A stretch of 64,000 bases of DNA from an uncultured Lachnospiraceae bacterium (GTDB taxonomy: Bacteria; Bacillota; Clostridia; Lachnospirales; Lachnospiraceae). This document shows, piece by piece, positions 34,717 to 43,152 of this stretch (its first letter is position 1; each line of letters starts with the position of its first letter). The notes under the pieces were generated by a model. The model was not told the origin of the DNA, searched no databases, and was given only the letters and a program-made list of their open reading frames with translations. The stretch lies in assembly GCA_902799015.1 (NCBI GenBank), contig CADBZI010000002.1, positions 1 to 64,000 of the forward strand. Direction: 5' to 3'. Position numbers and translations under genes: made by a program.

Positions 34717-34746
34717 AGAATAGCACGGACAGGGAGGCGCGTTCAA
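34717..34746 (-). promoter_or_regulatory. Sigma-A promoter of the CpsB-like gene
   Basis: On the minus strand TTGAAC (34746-34741) and TATTCT (34722-34717) are 18 bases apart, about 95 bases upstream of the start at 34621. It allows the phosphatase to be made apart from the operons around it. Confidence 0.6.
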
Positions 34747-34879
34747 GAGAAACCATCCTGAATTAGTCGTGATTTCATCTGTATCGAAACAGTTTGCAAG
34801 CGGTAATCCGCGCTATGTTGCCGGCATGAATGGCTGTGAACTCGCAAGGCTTGTTCTTGAATCTGCTGATGCTCAGTAG
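34724..34879 (+). other. Possible short gene remnant between the CpsB-like gene and the DUF6273 gene
   Basis: A + strand frame without a start reads FKRNHPELVVISSVSKQF, then ASGNPRYVAGMNGCELARLV and LESADAQ before TAG at 34877-34879. It looks like the C-terminal end of a real protein, but I do not recognise the family and it has no start codon or ribosome binding site. It overlaps the promoter of the CpsB-like gene on the other strand. The rest of 34880-35033 holds nothing I can support. Confidence 0.25.
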
Positions 34880-35033
34880 ATCCCTTCATTGCCGTATGGA
34901 GGATCTGATGGAGTACGTTCCCATATGAAAAGAGGTATTTGCATGAATCTCTATTCTCATGTAAAATCAATTGGTTATGTACGATCTGTGGATGCATGTG
35001 TTTGCGTTTATGAAAAGTTGAGTCGTTTTTCAT

Positions 35034-36476
35034 ATGGCTAAGATTAAGTTTGGAGATTACCTGAAATCAAAAGAGCGCAGGGAAGCTGTCTATGAGTCGG
35101 ATGAGTTGATCGCGAAGCGCGCAAGGGCTTTGATCGACGCGGATTCGTATGCCGTACAGCCGAAGTTCCGCGTGGAGAATTATAAGAAGGCAATGGACCT
35201 TCTGGAGCAGATTCCGGATCATCCCGATGCAGCCGGAATGCTTGAGGAATGCCGCGCAGGGATCAGTCAGGCACAGGCCGATATGGCCAGGACGGACTTT
35301 GAAAAAGGCAGGTATCATCTGGAGAATGCTGCGACCGAGCATGAATTCAAAAAGTCTTCCGAGGAGCTTGCGGCGATCTCGGAAGAGCTGAAGCAGCAGA
35401 AGGATGATCTGTCAAAAAGTCAGAACACATCGGATGCTGCAGGCTCTGCCCCGGAATATGAAGACATGATCCGTCAGACAGAAGCGATGAAGGTGCAGGC
35501 GGAGGAGAAGGTTGCGATCTATGCGAAAAAGACCACGCGCAGCAGATACATTGCCTTGGTCGTCTTTCTTGCGATCGTGGCTGCGTTGATCTATGCGATG
35601 GTGAGCGGATACGGGTGGTATCTGGCTGCGAAGATTGAGGGCCTGAGCGGCATGTATGATTCGGCGTACAGCCGGTTCTATAAGCTCGGCGATTACTTGG
35701 ACAGCCGCGAGCAGTATCAGCTGTACAAAGAAAAGTACCTCAGGCAGCGGGAGCAGGAGGAGAGCCGGGATCTTCCGGACGCGGATGTGGGAGACACGGT
35801 TGCGTTCTCCGGCTTCAACTGGCTGGTTCTGGAGAAGGAAGATACCACATTGCGCCTGATCTGCACGGCACCGGACAAGAACAGCGTATTCTTCGGCGTA
35901 TCCTATGACGGGCCGCAGAAGAAGCTCCGGGAGGAGATGAGCATCGAACCGGAGACGGGCGAGGCAGAGCATATGGCGGATGAGGAATCTGCTGTGACAG
36001 AATCGGAGCAGACAGAAGCGGATCAGCAAAGTGCTGCCGGGAAGGGCGGCAGTGCGGGCCGGACAGAAGAAACAGCGGACCCGGAGAAGGTTACAACATG
36101 GAAGGATTCCTCTCTCCGCGCCTATCTGAATGAGACAGTGCCGGAACATGAATTCACACCGGCGGAGATTGCGGCGATGGTTCCGCAGAACTCGGAAACC
36201 ACACAGAATGCACAGTACGGGACGAAGCAGGAGGAGACGGTGGAAGACCTGGTCTCGATCCTGAGTGCGGAGCAGGTGCAGGCGTACCTCGAGGATGGAG
36301 TGATGAAGACGCCGTCTGTCGATATGTGGCTGCGTACCCCCGGGCATGATCTGCACAGTGCCGCGTATATGACTTCGAAGGGAAATATAATTCTGTACGG
36401 AAATGATGTGACGGATGACAGCCTTTCTGTGTGTCCGATGATTGTTGTGGACTATACAAAGATGGAGAGCGAATGA
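35034..36476 (+). CDS. Single-span membrane protein with C-terminal DUF6273-like domain
   Basis: A 480-residue protein. Residues 1-165 are helical and charged, with a TPR-like stretch (NYKKAMDLLEQIPDHPDA) and coiled coil (SEELAAISEELKQQKDD). One membrane helix lies at ~173-195 (IALVVFLAIVAALIYAMVSG). Outside, a short helical repeat (GMYDSAYSRFYKLGDYLDSR) leads to a DUF6273-like domain (GDTVAFSGFNWLVLEKEDTT ... WKDSSLRAYLNE ... VDMWLRTPG) broken by an acidic low-complexity insert (~305-350). DUF6273 domains are common surface modules in Clostridia, function unknown. Its stop overlaps the ABC permease start as ATGA, so it may work with the exporter. Confidence 0.65.
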   Translation: MAKIKFGDYLKSKERREAVYESDELIAKRARALIDADSYAVQPKFRVENYKKAMDLLEQIPDHPDAAGMLEECRAGISQAQADMARTDFEKGRYHLENAATEHEFKKSSEELAAISEELKQQKDDLSKSQNTSDAAGSAPEYEDMIRQTEAMKVQAEEKVAIYAKKTTRSRYIALVVFLAIVAALIYAMVSGYGWYLAAKIEGLSGMYDSAYSRFYKLGDYLDSREQYQLYKEKYLRQREQEESRDLPDADVGDTVAFSGFNWLVLEKEDTTLRLICTAPDKNSVFFGVSYDGPQKKLREEMSIEPETGEAEHMADEESAVTESEQTEADQQSAAGKGGSAGRTEETADPEKVTTWKDSSLRAYLNETVPEHEFTPAEIAAMVPQNSETTQNAQYGTKQEETVEDLVSILSAEQVQAYLEDGVMKTPSVDMWLRTPGHDLHSAAYMTSKGNIILYGNDVTDDSLSVCPMIVVDYTKMESE

Positions 36477-37261
36477 GTACTCTGAAATTCCGGATACGGA
36501 TGTTTATCAAATATAAAGATCTTCTGGCCGAGCTGATCAAGCGCGATATCAAGCTGAAGTACCGCAGAAGCTTTCTGGGGTATGTCTGGAGCGTGCTGAA
36601 TCCGCTGCTGATCATGATCGTTATGACCGTTGTGTTCTCTGCAATGTTCAAGAAGAACATCGAGAATTATCCGATCTATCTTCTGACCGGCCGGACGCTG
36701 TTTGAGTTCATGAAGAATGGAACGCAGAAGGGAATGAAGAGTGTCACCCAGAATGCGCTTTTGATGAAGAAAACGTACATTCCGAAATACATCTTCACCG
36801 TATCCACCGTGACGAGTGTCTTCATCGATACCGTATTCTCACTGGCGGCGTTCTTTATCGTGATGATTGCGACGCGCTCCCCGTTCTATGTGGAGCTGTT
36901 CTATCTGCCGGTGATTTTGGTCCAGCTGTATCTGTTTACGCTTGGCCTCAGCTTTTTCCTGGCGGAGCTGCATGTGTTCTTCCGCGATATCGAGTATATC
37001 TATCATGCGGTCTGCACCGCGTGGATGTATCTGTCCGCGCTGTTCTATCCAGTGGAGTCCCTGCCGCATCTTCTGCAGGTGCTGGTGAAGACGGTGAATC
37101 CGATGTATTACTACATCGCGCAGTTCCGTGACATCGCCCTGTACGGGAGAATGCCGGGTATGCGCATCGTCGTGGGAGGCTGGATCTGGGGAATCGCACT
37201 GATGGCGTTTGGACTCTTCATGTTCCAGAAGAACAAGGACAAGTTCGTTCTGTATCTGTAA
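36473..37261 (+). CDS. ABC-2 type polysaccharide/teichoic acid exporter permease (Wzm/TagG-like)
   Basis: A 262-residue membrane protein with six helices. LAELIKRDIKLKYRRSFLGY and VWSVLNPLLIMIVMTVVFSA are the conserved N-terminal elements of Wzm/TagG/RfbA permeases. The start at 36473 overlaps the preceding stop. The ATPase is the next gene. Together they would export lipid-linked teichoic-acid-like or O-antigen-like polymers completed on the inner face, a different route from the Wzx flippase at 18940, so the window supports two export pathways. Confidence 0.9.
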   Translation: MSTLKFRIRMFIKYKDLLAELIKRDIKLKYRRSFLGYVWSVLNPLLIMIVMTVVFSAMFKKNIENYPIYLLTGRTLFEFMKNGTQKGMKSVTQNALLMKKTYIPKYIFTVSTVTSVFIDTVFSLAAFFIVMIATRSPFYVELFYLPVILVQLYLFTLGLSFFLAELHVFFRDIEYIYHAVCTAWMYLSALFYPVESLPHLLQVLVKTVNPMYYYIAQFRDIALYGRMPGMRIVVGGWIWGIALMAFGLFMFQKNKDKFVLYL

Positions 37262-37307
37262 AAAACTGCAGCAGGCCGCGTGTCTGCAACGATTTCAGGG
37301 AAATAAT

Positions 37308-39257
37308 ATGGAGAAGGAAAACATCATTGATGTGGATCATCTTTCCATCCAGTTTAATCTGGGCAATGTAAAGGTGAACAATCTGAAGGAATACACCATC
37401 CGGCGGCTGAAGCATGAGCTGACATTTCAGGAGTTTCTGGCGCTGAAGGATGTCGACCTGCATGTGAAGAAGGGCGAGTCCTGGGGGCTGATCGGGACAA
37501 ACGGCTCGGGCAAGAGTACCCTGCTGAAAACGATCACCGGGATCATGAAGCCTTACAAGGGGACCGTGAAGGTGCGCGGCAAGATCGCGCCGATGATCGA
37601 GCTTGGCGCCGGCTTCGACCAGGAGCTGACGGCGAGAGAGAATATCTTCCTGAACGGCGCGGTGCTCGGACACTCGAAGAAGTTCATGGAGGAGCATTTT
37701 GACGAGATTGTCGAGTTCGCAGAGCTGCAGCGCTTTCTGAACTCTCCGATCAAGAACTATTCGTCGGGTATGAAGGCGCGTCTTGGCTTCGCGGTGGCGA
37801 CCATGGTGGATCCGGACATCCTGATCTGCGATGAGGTTCTGGCCGTGGGAGACGAGGCATTCCGCAAGCGCTGCGAGGAGAGGATGCAGCATATGCTTTC
37901 GGGCGGTACGACGCTTCTGTATGTGTCGCATGACATCGAGTCCGTCAAGCAGCTGTGCGATCATGTTCTGTGGCTGGATCACGGCGAGGTCCTGATGTCG
38001 GGCGATCCGGATACGGTGTGCGATGCCTATGCGAGAAGGCTGGACAAGGTCTATTCCTTCCGCAGGAAGCTGGAGGAGGATCGGGAGCAGCTCGAGCGCG
38101 GCGATCATGTGGACTATCTCGTGGTTGGAGCCGGATTGTTCGGGTCTGTCTTTGCGCATGAGGCGAAGAAGGCCGGAAAGAAGGTTGCCGTCATCGAAAA
38201 GCGGGACCACATCGGCGGAAATATCTACACGGAGAAGGTCAACGGAATCCACGTGCACAAGTATGGCGCGCATATCTTCCATACCTCTGACCGGAAGGTC
38301 TGGAATTATGTCAACCGGTACGCGGAGTTCAACCAGTACATCAATGCGCCGGTGGCCAGGTACAGGGACGAGCTGTACAATCTGCCGTTTAACATGAACA
38401 CCTTCTCAAGGATGTGGGGTGTGGTGACGCCGGAAGAAGCCCGCTCGAAGATTCAGGAGCAGATCAGCCAGCTGAGCATCACCGAGCCGAAGAACCTGGA
38501 GGAGCAGGCGCTGTCTCTGGTTGGCCGTGATGTGTACGAGAAGCTGGTGAAGGATTATACGGAAAAACAGTGGGGCAGAGACTGTAAGGACCTGCCGGCC
38601 TTTATCATCCGGCGGCTGCCGATGCGCTTCACCTACGACAACAATTATTTCAATGACCGCTATCAGGGAATCCCGATCGGCGGCTATACGCAGATTGTGG
38701 AGAAGCTGCTCGCCGGTGTGCCGACGCTGCTTGGCACGTCATGGCAGGAGTACGCGAAGGCGCATCCGGACAGCTATGACAAGCTGATCTTTACCGGACC
38801 CATCGACGAGTATTTTGATTACGCGCTGGGCAAGCTGCAGTACCGCACCGTGCGGTTTGAGACTGAGGTGCTGGAGACAGACAATTACCAGGGCAACGCT
38901 GTTGTGAACTATACGGGGCATGAGGTTCCGTGGACGCGGATCATTGAACACAAGTGGTTCGAGTTCGGGAAGGATGCTTCTGGCAGGGACATTCCGGGGA
39001 CAGTGATCTCGAAGGAGTTCTCGACGGAATGGAAGAGCGGGATGGAGCCGTATTACCCGGTCAATGACGAGGAGAACGGAGCGCTCTATGAGAAGTACCG
39101 TCAGCTGGCGGAGAAGGAAGAGCGGGTGATCTTCGGCGGACGGCTCGGGACCTACAAGTATTACAACATGGACCAGGTCGTCGCCCAGGCCCTGGAGCTG
39201 TGCGAGAAGGAGCTGGGGCACAGGGTGAGTGTGTCGTCCAGGCATGTGAATCTGTAA
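37308..39257 (+). CDS. Fusion of Wzt/TagH-like ABC ATPase and UDP-galactopyranose mutase (Glf)
   Basis: A 649-residue single frame with two complete enzymes. Residues ~1-250 are the exporter ATPase: Walker A GTNGSGKST (63-71), signature YSSGM (151-155), Walker B ILICDE (171-176), H-loop His208. A ~20-residue charged linker (FRRKLEEDREQLERGDH) leads to residues ~268-649, a full-length flavoenzyme: FAD site VVGAGLFGS (272-280), EKRDHIGGN (297-305), HKYGAHIFHT (317-326) and the C-terminal YKYYNMDQV. Glf converts UDP-galactopyranose to UDP-galactofuranose. ATG 37308 has AGGGA upstream. In Klebsiella O-antigen loci wzm, wzt and glf are neighbours but separate. The usual Wzt C-terminal glycan-binding domain is absent; Glf occupies its place. 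Both halves look active. Confidence 0.92.
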   Translation: MEKENIIDVDHLSIQFNLGNVKVNNLKEYTIRRLKHELTFQEFLALKDVDLHVKKGESWGLIGTNGSGKSTLLKTITGIMKPYKGTVKVRGKIAPMIELGAGFDQELTARENIFLNGAVLGHSKKFMEEHFDEIVEFAELQRFLNSPIKNYSSGMKARLGFAVATMVDPDILICDEVLAVGDEAFRKRCEERMQHMLSGGTTLLYVSHDIESVKQLCDHVLWLDHGEVLMSGDPDTVCDAYARRLDKVYSFRRKLEEDREQLERGDHVDYLVVGAGLFGSVFAHEAKKAGKKVAVIEKRDHIGGNIYTEKVNGIHVHKYGAHIFHTSDRKVWNYVNRYAEFNQYINAPVARYRDELYNLPFNMNTFSRMWGVVTPEEARSKIQEQISQLSITEPKNLEEQALSLVGRDVYEKLVKDYTEKQWGRDCKDLPAFIIRRLPMRFTYDNNYFNDRYQGIPIGGYTQIVEKLLAGVPTLLGTSWQEYAKAHPDSYDKLIFTGPIDEYFDYALGKLQYRTVRFETEVLETDNYQGNAVVNYTGHEVPWTRIIEHKWFEFGKDASGRDIPGTVISKEFSTEWKSGMEPYYPVNDEENGALYEKYRQLAEKEERVIFGGRLGTYKYYNMDQVVAQALELCEKELGHRVSVSSRHVNL

Positions 39258-39271
39258 AACACAACCACAGT

Positions 39272-39325
39272 GGAAAGCTGCTAAAGCGGCCGCGCGGTCG
39301 GGCGCAAGTACGCCGGTGGCGTACT
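39272..39325 (+). repeat. Two-hairpin intergenic element, copy 2 (upstream of second TagF-like gene)
   Basis: Counterpart of 32467-32520. Hairpins: GCTGC-taaa-GCGGC (39277-39290) and GTACGCC-ggt-GGCGTAC (39308-39324). It begins 14 bases after the Wzt-Glf stop codon and is followed by the hairpin array at 39336. Confidence 0.7.
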
Positions 39326-39335
39326 TGAACCGATA

Positions 39336-39500
39336 CAGGCAGTCCCCCACCTCTAAGCAGTGGAAGCGTAGGTGGGGGTAAGGGGACTTGCCTGTGTCAG
39401 GAGGGGATTACAAAGCCCCTCCTGACAGAGCCCGCGAAGCGGGCATCGGTTCACGAGCAAGTAGCGAAGCGGATTGCGAGTGTCCGCTTTACCAGGAATC
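39336..39500 (+). other. Array of strong hairpins in the leader of the second TagF-like gene
   Basis: In order: an outer stem ACAGGCA...TGCCTGT (39336 to 39395) around CCCCCACCT / AGGTGGGGG (39344-39352 / 39370-39378); a perfect 12-bp stem TGTCAGGAGGGG / CCCCTCCTGACA (39395-39406 / 39416-39427); GCCCGC-gaa-GCGGGC (39430-39444); and AGCGGA / TCCGCT (39468-39487). GGGG at 39382-39385 can compete for the CCCC of the first stem, so alternative folds exist. The design resembles structured ends left by IS200/IS605-type elements or a leader RNA. From 39501 to the start at 39572 only the ribosome binding site (GAGGGG) stands out. Confidence 0.6.
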
Positions 39501-39571
39501 ATGGAACATCCAGATATCGTCGAAAGTGCAAGTCCGAAGGACGAAGTCAGATATGAGGGGATAAGAAAGAT

Positions 39572-40879
39572 ATGAGTGGGAAAAAGAAGAGCGTAAAAAG
39601 AATGGTAATCGACGCGATTAAGCGTACGCCGCTGAAGTCGGTTGTGGATGGAGTGAAGCAGGTTCCTCCGATGTATCAGATCCGCCATTATCTGATTGAC
39701 AAGCATGAGGACAAGCTGTTCTTTGAATGGTATCCGGATATTTACAACAGACATTCCTCCGATCCGATCGATGAGAAGAAGGTCGTCATCATCGAGAACG
39801 CGATGACCGGACTGAGCAATTCTCTTCAGCAGATCTATCAGGATCTGAAGGCTTCCGGGAAATACAGGATTCACATCCATCACATCGGCCGGAATCTGAT
39901 CCACGCGGAGGATTCCGACAAGAACGGCGCCCGCCTGGCCAATGACCTTGGCGACGCGCGGTATGTGTTCCTGAGCGAGGCCTGCAGGGTGCTCAGCTGC
40001 CTGCCGCTGCGTCCGGAGACGACGGTGGTACAGCTGTGGCACGGATGCGGCGCGTTCAAAAAGTTCGGAAGAAGCACCGCGGATCTGAAGTTCGGCCTGG
40101 ATCTGGCACATGCGGACCGGCATCCGCAGTACGCGAATTATACCTATGTCACGATCTCCAGCCCGGAGGTTGCGTGGGCGTATGAGCAGGCAATGGGATA
40201 TGAGGATAAGAAGGATGTGATCCGCCCGATCGGCGTGAGCCGGACGGATGTGTTCTTTGATCCTAAGTTCTGCGCGCAGGCGTCGGAGCGGGTGTTTGAG
40301 AAGGTTCCGCAGGCCCGGGGCAAGAAGATCTTCCTCTACGCGCCGACCTTCCGCGGTGGCGTGGCGGTCGCCGAAACGCCGAACTACAAACAGTTTGATC
40401 TGGAGCGCCTGCATGTCGTGCTTGGGGATGACGCGATTATCCTGATCAAGCATCATCCGATCATCAAGGATATCTATATGCCGAAGATTCCGGAGAATCT
40501 GAAGGATACCTTCGCGGTCGACGTGACACGTACGCTGTCGATCGAGGATCTGATGATTACCGCGGATGTCTGCATCACGGACTATTCGTCGCTGATCTTC
40601 GAGTATTCCCTGCTGAACAAGCCGCTGGTCTTCTATGCGTATGACTTGAAGAAGTTCTTTGACTGGCGCGGGTTCTACTATGATTATGAGGAGCTGACGC
40701 CCGGCCCGGTGTGCTATACGATGGACGAGCTGGTGGATGTGCTGTGGCAGGAAGAATGCGGGTATGATCCGGAGGTCATGCAGGCATTCCGGGAGAAGTT
40801 TATGAGCAGCTGCGACGGACATTCGACGGAGCGGATCGAGGAGCTGGTGTTCGGGAAGAGCCTGCGGACAAAGAATTAA
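39572..40879 (+). CDS. TagF-like CDP-alditol transferase, second copy
   Basis: A 435-residue Glyphos_transf protein. Motifs in order: VVQLWHGCGAFKKFG, IRPIGVSRTDVFF, LYAPTFRGG, LIKHHPIIKD, DVCITDYSSLIFEYSLLNKP and SSCDGHSTERI. It is closer to the third copy (59410) than to the first: shared are GAFKKFG, SPEVAWAY/APEVVWAY, TDYSSLIFEYSL and CDGH.T. GAGGGGATAAGAAAG precedes the ATG. It directly follows the ABC exporter and probably extends or primes the same polymer. Divergence among copies suggests distinct linkage steps, as TagB/TagF or TarB/TarF/TarL in teichoic acid synthesis. Confidence 0.88.
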   Translation: MSGKKKSVKRMVIDAIKRTPLKSVVDGVKQVPPMYQIRHYLIDKHEDKLFFEWYPDIYNRHSSDPIDEKKVVIIENAMTGLSNSLQQIYQDLKASGKYRIHIHHIGRNLIHAEDSDKNGARLANDLGDARYVFLSEACRVLSCLPLRPETTVVQLWHGCGAFKKFGRSTADLKFGLDLAHADRHPQYANYTYVTISSPEVAWAYEQAMGYEDKKDVIRPIGVSRTDVFFDPKFCAQASERVFEKVPQARGKKIFLYAPTFRGGVAVAETPNYKQFDLERLHVVLGDDAIILIKHHPIIKDIYMPKIPENLKDTFAVDVTRTLSIEDLMITADVCITDYSSLIFEYSLLNKPLVFYAYDLKKFFDWRGFYYDYEELTPGPVCYTMDELVDVLWQEECGYDPEVMQAFREKFMSSCDGHSTERIEELVFGKSLRTKN

Positions 40880-40908
40880 GGCTTGCGTGATCGAAGGGAA
40901 AGGGATAC

Positions 40909-43050
40909 ATGGATCGTTATCCGAATAATAGTCCGAAGAGAAGTAAGATTCTGATTGGCAAGTGGATTGGCACCGCGCTTTTGGCAGCGGTGCTGGTGTA
41001 TTTCTTTCTGAATCCGGCGCTCTATCATAAGGTGATAACCGCGGCAGATCCCTCTCAGGGGACGACATCCGTGATGGATTACGGGCAGATCATTGCAACA
41101 GTGCTTCTGGCTGCGCTGGGGATCGCCGCGCTCTGGGCTCCTTGTCCTTTTTCTGCAAAGCAGAAGAAGATTCTGGGACCTGCCGGCTTCCTGCTGACAA
41201 GCGGGGTTTGCATCTTCGCGCTGGAGTACGCGAACATCTACGTGCATCGTCTGCCCTGGGAGGCAGTTCATTCGATCGGCCTGAAGAAGTTGTTCCTGAC
41301 TTGGACGGTGGTGATCCTGATCGCGGCGTGGTTCGCGGTCCTGACGAACCGGTGGCAGCTGTCGTCGGTCCTGACCGCGGCGGTCATCTGCGTATTCGGC
41401 GTTGTCTGCTATTTCGTCTATGCGCTGAGAGGCGTCGCATTTCTTGCGACAGACCTGACGACGATCCAGACTGCCGCAAATGTGGTGGGCGGTTACGAGT
41501 ATCATGTGGATTCCTATACCTTCACGCTGATCCTCTTTACGATCGTCTGGTGCGATGTGATCAAGTGGACCGGCAAGGAGAAGATCTTCCGGACATGGAA
41601 GCGGCGGGGGGTAGCATGCGTGTGCGTGCTTGCGCTGACCATTTTGTCTGACCGCGTCTACCTGCATACGGAAATGCTTCGTCACAGGGGCGTGACGGTG
41701 AATACCTTCCGGCCGGAAAAGAGCTATGGAAACAACGGGGCGATCCTGACGTTCCTGCGCAGCATTCGCCTGATGATCGTGGAAGAGCCGAAGGGCTACA
41801 GCGTAGAGCGAGTGAAGGAGATTGAATCCGCTTATCTTGAAAAGACACCCCGGGAGACGCAGACCTCTGCCACAGAAGCGCTGGGCAGTACGGAAACGGA
41901 GTCTTCTGCGGCCTTGGCGGCAGCCGGGACCGAGTCGGTTCAGCCGAATGTTATCATCGTCATGGACGAGGCCTTCTGCGATATGCAGTCCTGGATGGAC
42001 TTTGAGACGGATCAGGAAGCGTGCCCGTTCTTTGCGAATCTGACCGAGAATACGATCCGCGGGAAGCTGTATGTTTCTTCTTATGGAGGCCGCACTGCGA
42101 ATACGGAATATGAGGTTCTGACCGGTGACTCGATGGCATTTTTGCCGCCGGCGTCGACCCCGTATCAGCTTTACATCAAGGATCCTATGCCGAATCTGAA
42201 CACTGCCCTGAAGGCGGCAGGCTATCGTCATACGGTTGGCATGCATCCTTACCGGCCTTCCGGCTATAACCGCGCGAAGGTCTATGAACTGTTCGGATTC
42301 GATCAGCTGGTGTTCCTGGATGACTTCCAGGGGGCGGAGACGATCGCTGATAAGGTAACGGATGAGGCGGATGTTGACCGGATCATCGCGGAGTACGAAG
42401 AAGCGAAGAGTGAGAGCGACGCGCCGTTCCTGATCCAGAACGTAACCATGCAGAATCACGCGCCCTATATCGGGAATGCGGATGATCTGGGGGATCCGGT
42501 TCATGTGATCAGCGGGACCGGCAGCTATCCGGACGCGGACGTCTACCTGACAATGATCCATAAGTCAGACCAGGCGCTGGAAAAGCTGGTGCATTACTTT
42601 GAACAGACAGACGATCCGACCGTGATCATTTTCTTCGGAGATCATCAGCCGAACCTCGACGATTCCTTCTATGAGATGGCGTATGGCAAGACCATGAGTC
42701 AGATGGACGGAGAGGAGCTGATGCAGTTCTACCACTCCAATTATCTGATCTGGGCGAACTACGAGATCGAGGAAAAGGAGATGGACCTGAGCTCCAACTA
42801 CCTGATTCCGGTGATGAAGCAGGCGGCAGGCATGGAGCTGACCGGCTATGACAGATTCCTGCTTTCTTTGCATGAGGATCTGCCCATCGTATCGCTGAAC
42901 GGATATTGGGACAAGGACGGCGTCTATTATAAAAAGGCGGAGGACACTTCTTCCCCCTGGTACGACCGGCTGCAGGAGTATAACATGCTGGTGTACAATC
43001 ATCTGTTTGATACGGAGCATCGGACAGACGAGTTTTTTGACGGAGAATAG
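40909..43050 (+). CDS. LtaS-like phosphoglycerol transferase, second copy
   Basis: A 713-residue protein. Membrane helices fill residues ~20-245 and the extracellular sulfatase-fold domain starts at PNVIIVMDEAF (~Glu353 as metal ligand). GGRTANTEYEVLTG holds the catalytic Thr (~394), and FFGDHQPNLDD (~576) the Asp-His metal ligands. Longer than LtaS because of a TM-to-catalytic linker rich in Ser/Ala/Thr (~310-345) and a C-terminal extension. It shares only the family motifs with the copy at 25136. Placed between a TagF-like gene and phosphodiesterases, it may decorate the exported polymer with phosphoglycerol. Confidence 0.88.
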   Translation: MDRYPNNSPKRSKILIGKWIGTALLAAVLVYFFLNPALYHKVITAADPSQGTTSVMDYGQIIATVLLAALGIAALWAPCPFSAKQKKILGPAGFLLTSGVCIFALEYANIYVHRLPWEAVHSIGLKKLFLTWTVVILIAAWFAVLTNRWQLSSVLTAAVICVFGVVCYFVYALRGVAFLATDLTTIQTAANVVGGYEYHVDSYTFTLILFTIVWCDVIKWTGKEKIFRTWKRRGVACVCVLALTILSDRVYLHTEMLRHRGVTVNTFRPEKSYGNNGAILTFLRSIRLMIVEEPKGYSVERVKEIESAYLEKTPRETQTSATEALGSTETESSAALAAAGTESVQPNVIIVMDEAFCDMQSWMDFETDQEACPFFANLTENTIRGKLYVSSYGGRTANTEYEVLTGDSMAFLPPASTPYQLYIKDPMPNLNTALKAAGYRHTVGMHPYRPSGYNRAKVYELFGFDQLVFLDDFQGAETIADKVTDEADVDRIIAEYEEAKSESDAPFLIQNVTMQNHAPYIGNADDLGDPVHVISGTGSYPDADVYLTMIHKSDQALEKLVHYFEQTDDPTVIIFFGDHQPNLDDSFYEMAYGKTMSQMDGEELMQFYHSNYLIWANYEIEEKEMDLSSNYLIPVMKQAAGMELTGYDRFLLSLHEDLPIVSLNGYWDKDGVYYKKAEDTSSPWYDRLQEYNMLVYNHLFDTEHRTDEFFDGE

Positions 43051-43152
43051 AGATGGACAGGGAACCGGAAAAGATCTTTGATCAATTGAGACGGACAGGA
43101 GTCAGCATAGTTCTTGGATGGTGAAGAGAGACAGACAGGGAGTCAGGAAAGC

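Noticed and set aside
34622..34756. N-terminal extension of 45 residues on the CpsB-like phosphatase
   Set aside because: It overlaps the promoter at 34717-34746 and precedes the metal-binding N-terminus, which in this family starts the protein; ATG 34621 has its own ribosome binding site.
39336..39571. Group II intron fragment in the hairpin array
   Set aside because: There is no domain V sequence or structure and no intron-encoded protein; the hairpins alone do not support it.
39353..42561. Long minus-strand open frames (over 500 codons) opposite the TagF-like and LtaS-like genes
   Set aside because: They lie antisense to well-conserved genes, have no ribosome binding sites and give low-complexity Arg/Leu/His-rich products. 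They are shadows caused by the codon bias of the real genes. The same applies opposite 35034, 44788-48855 and 49556-50494.
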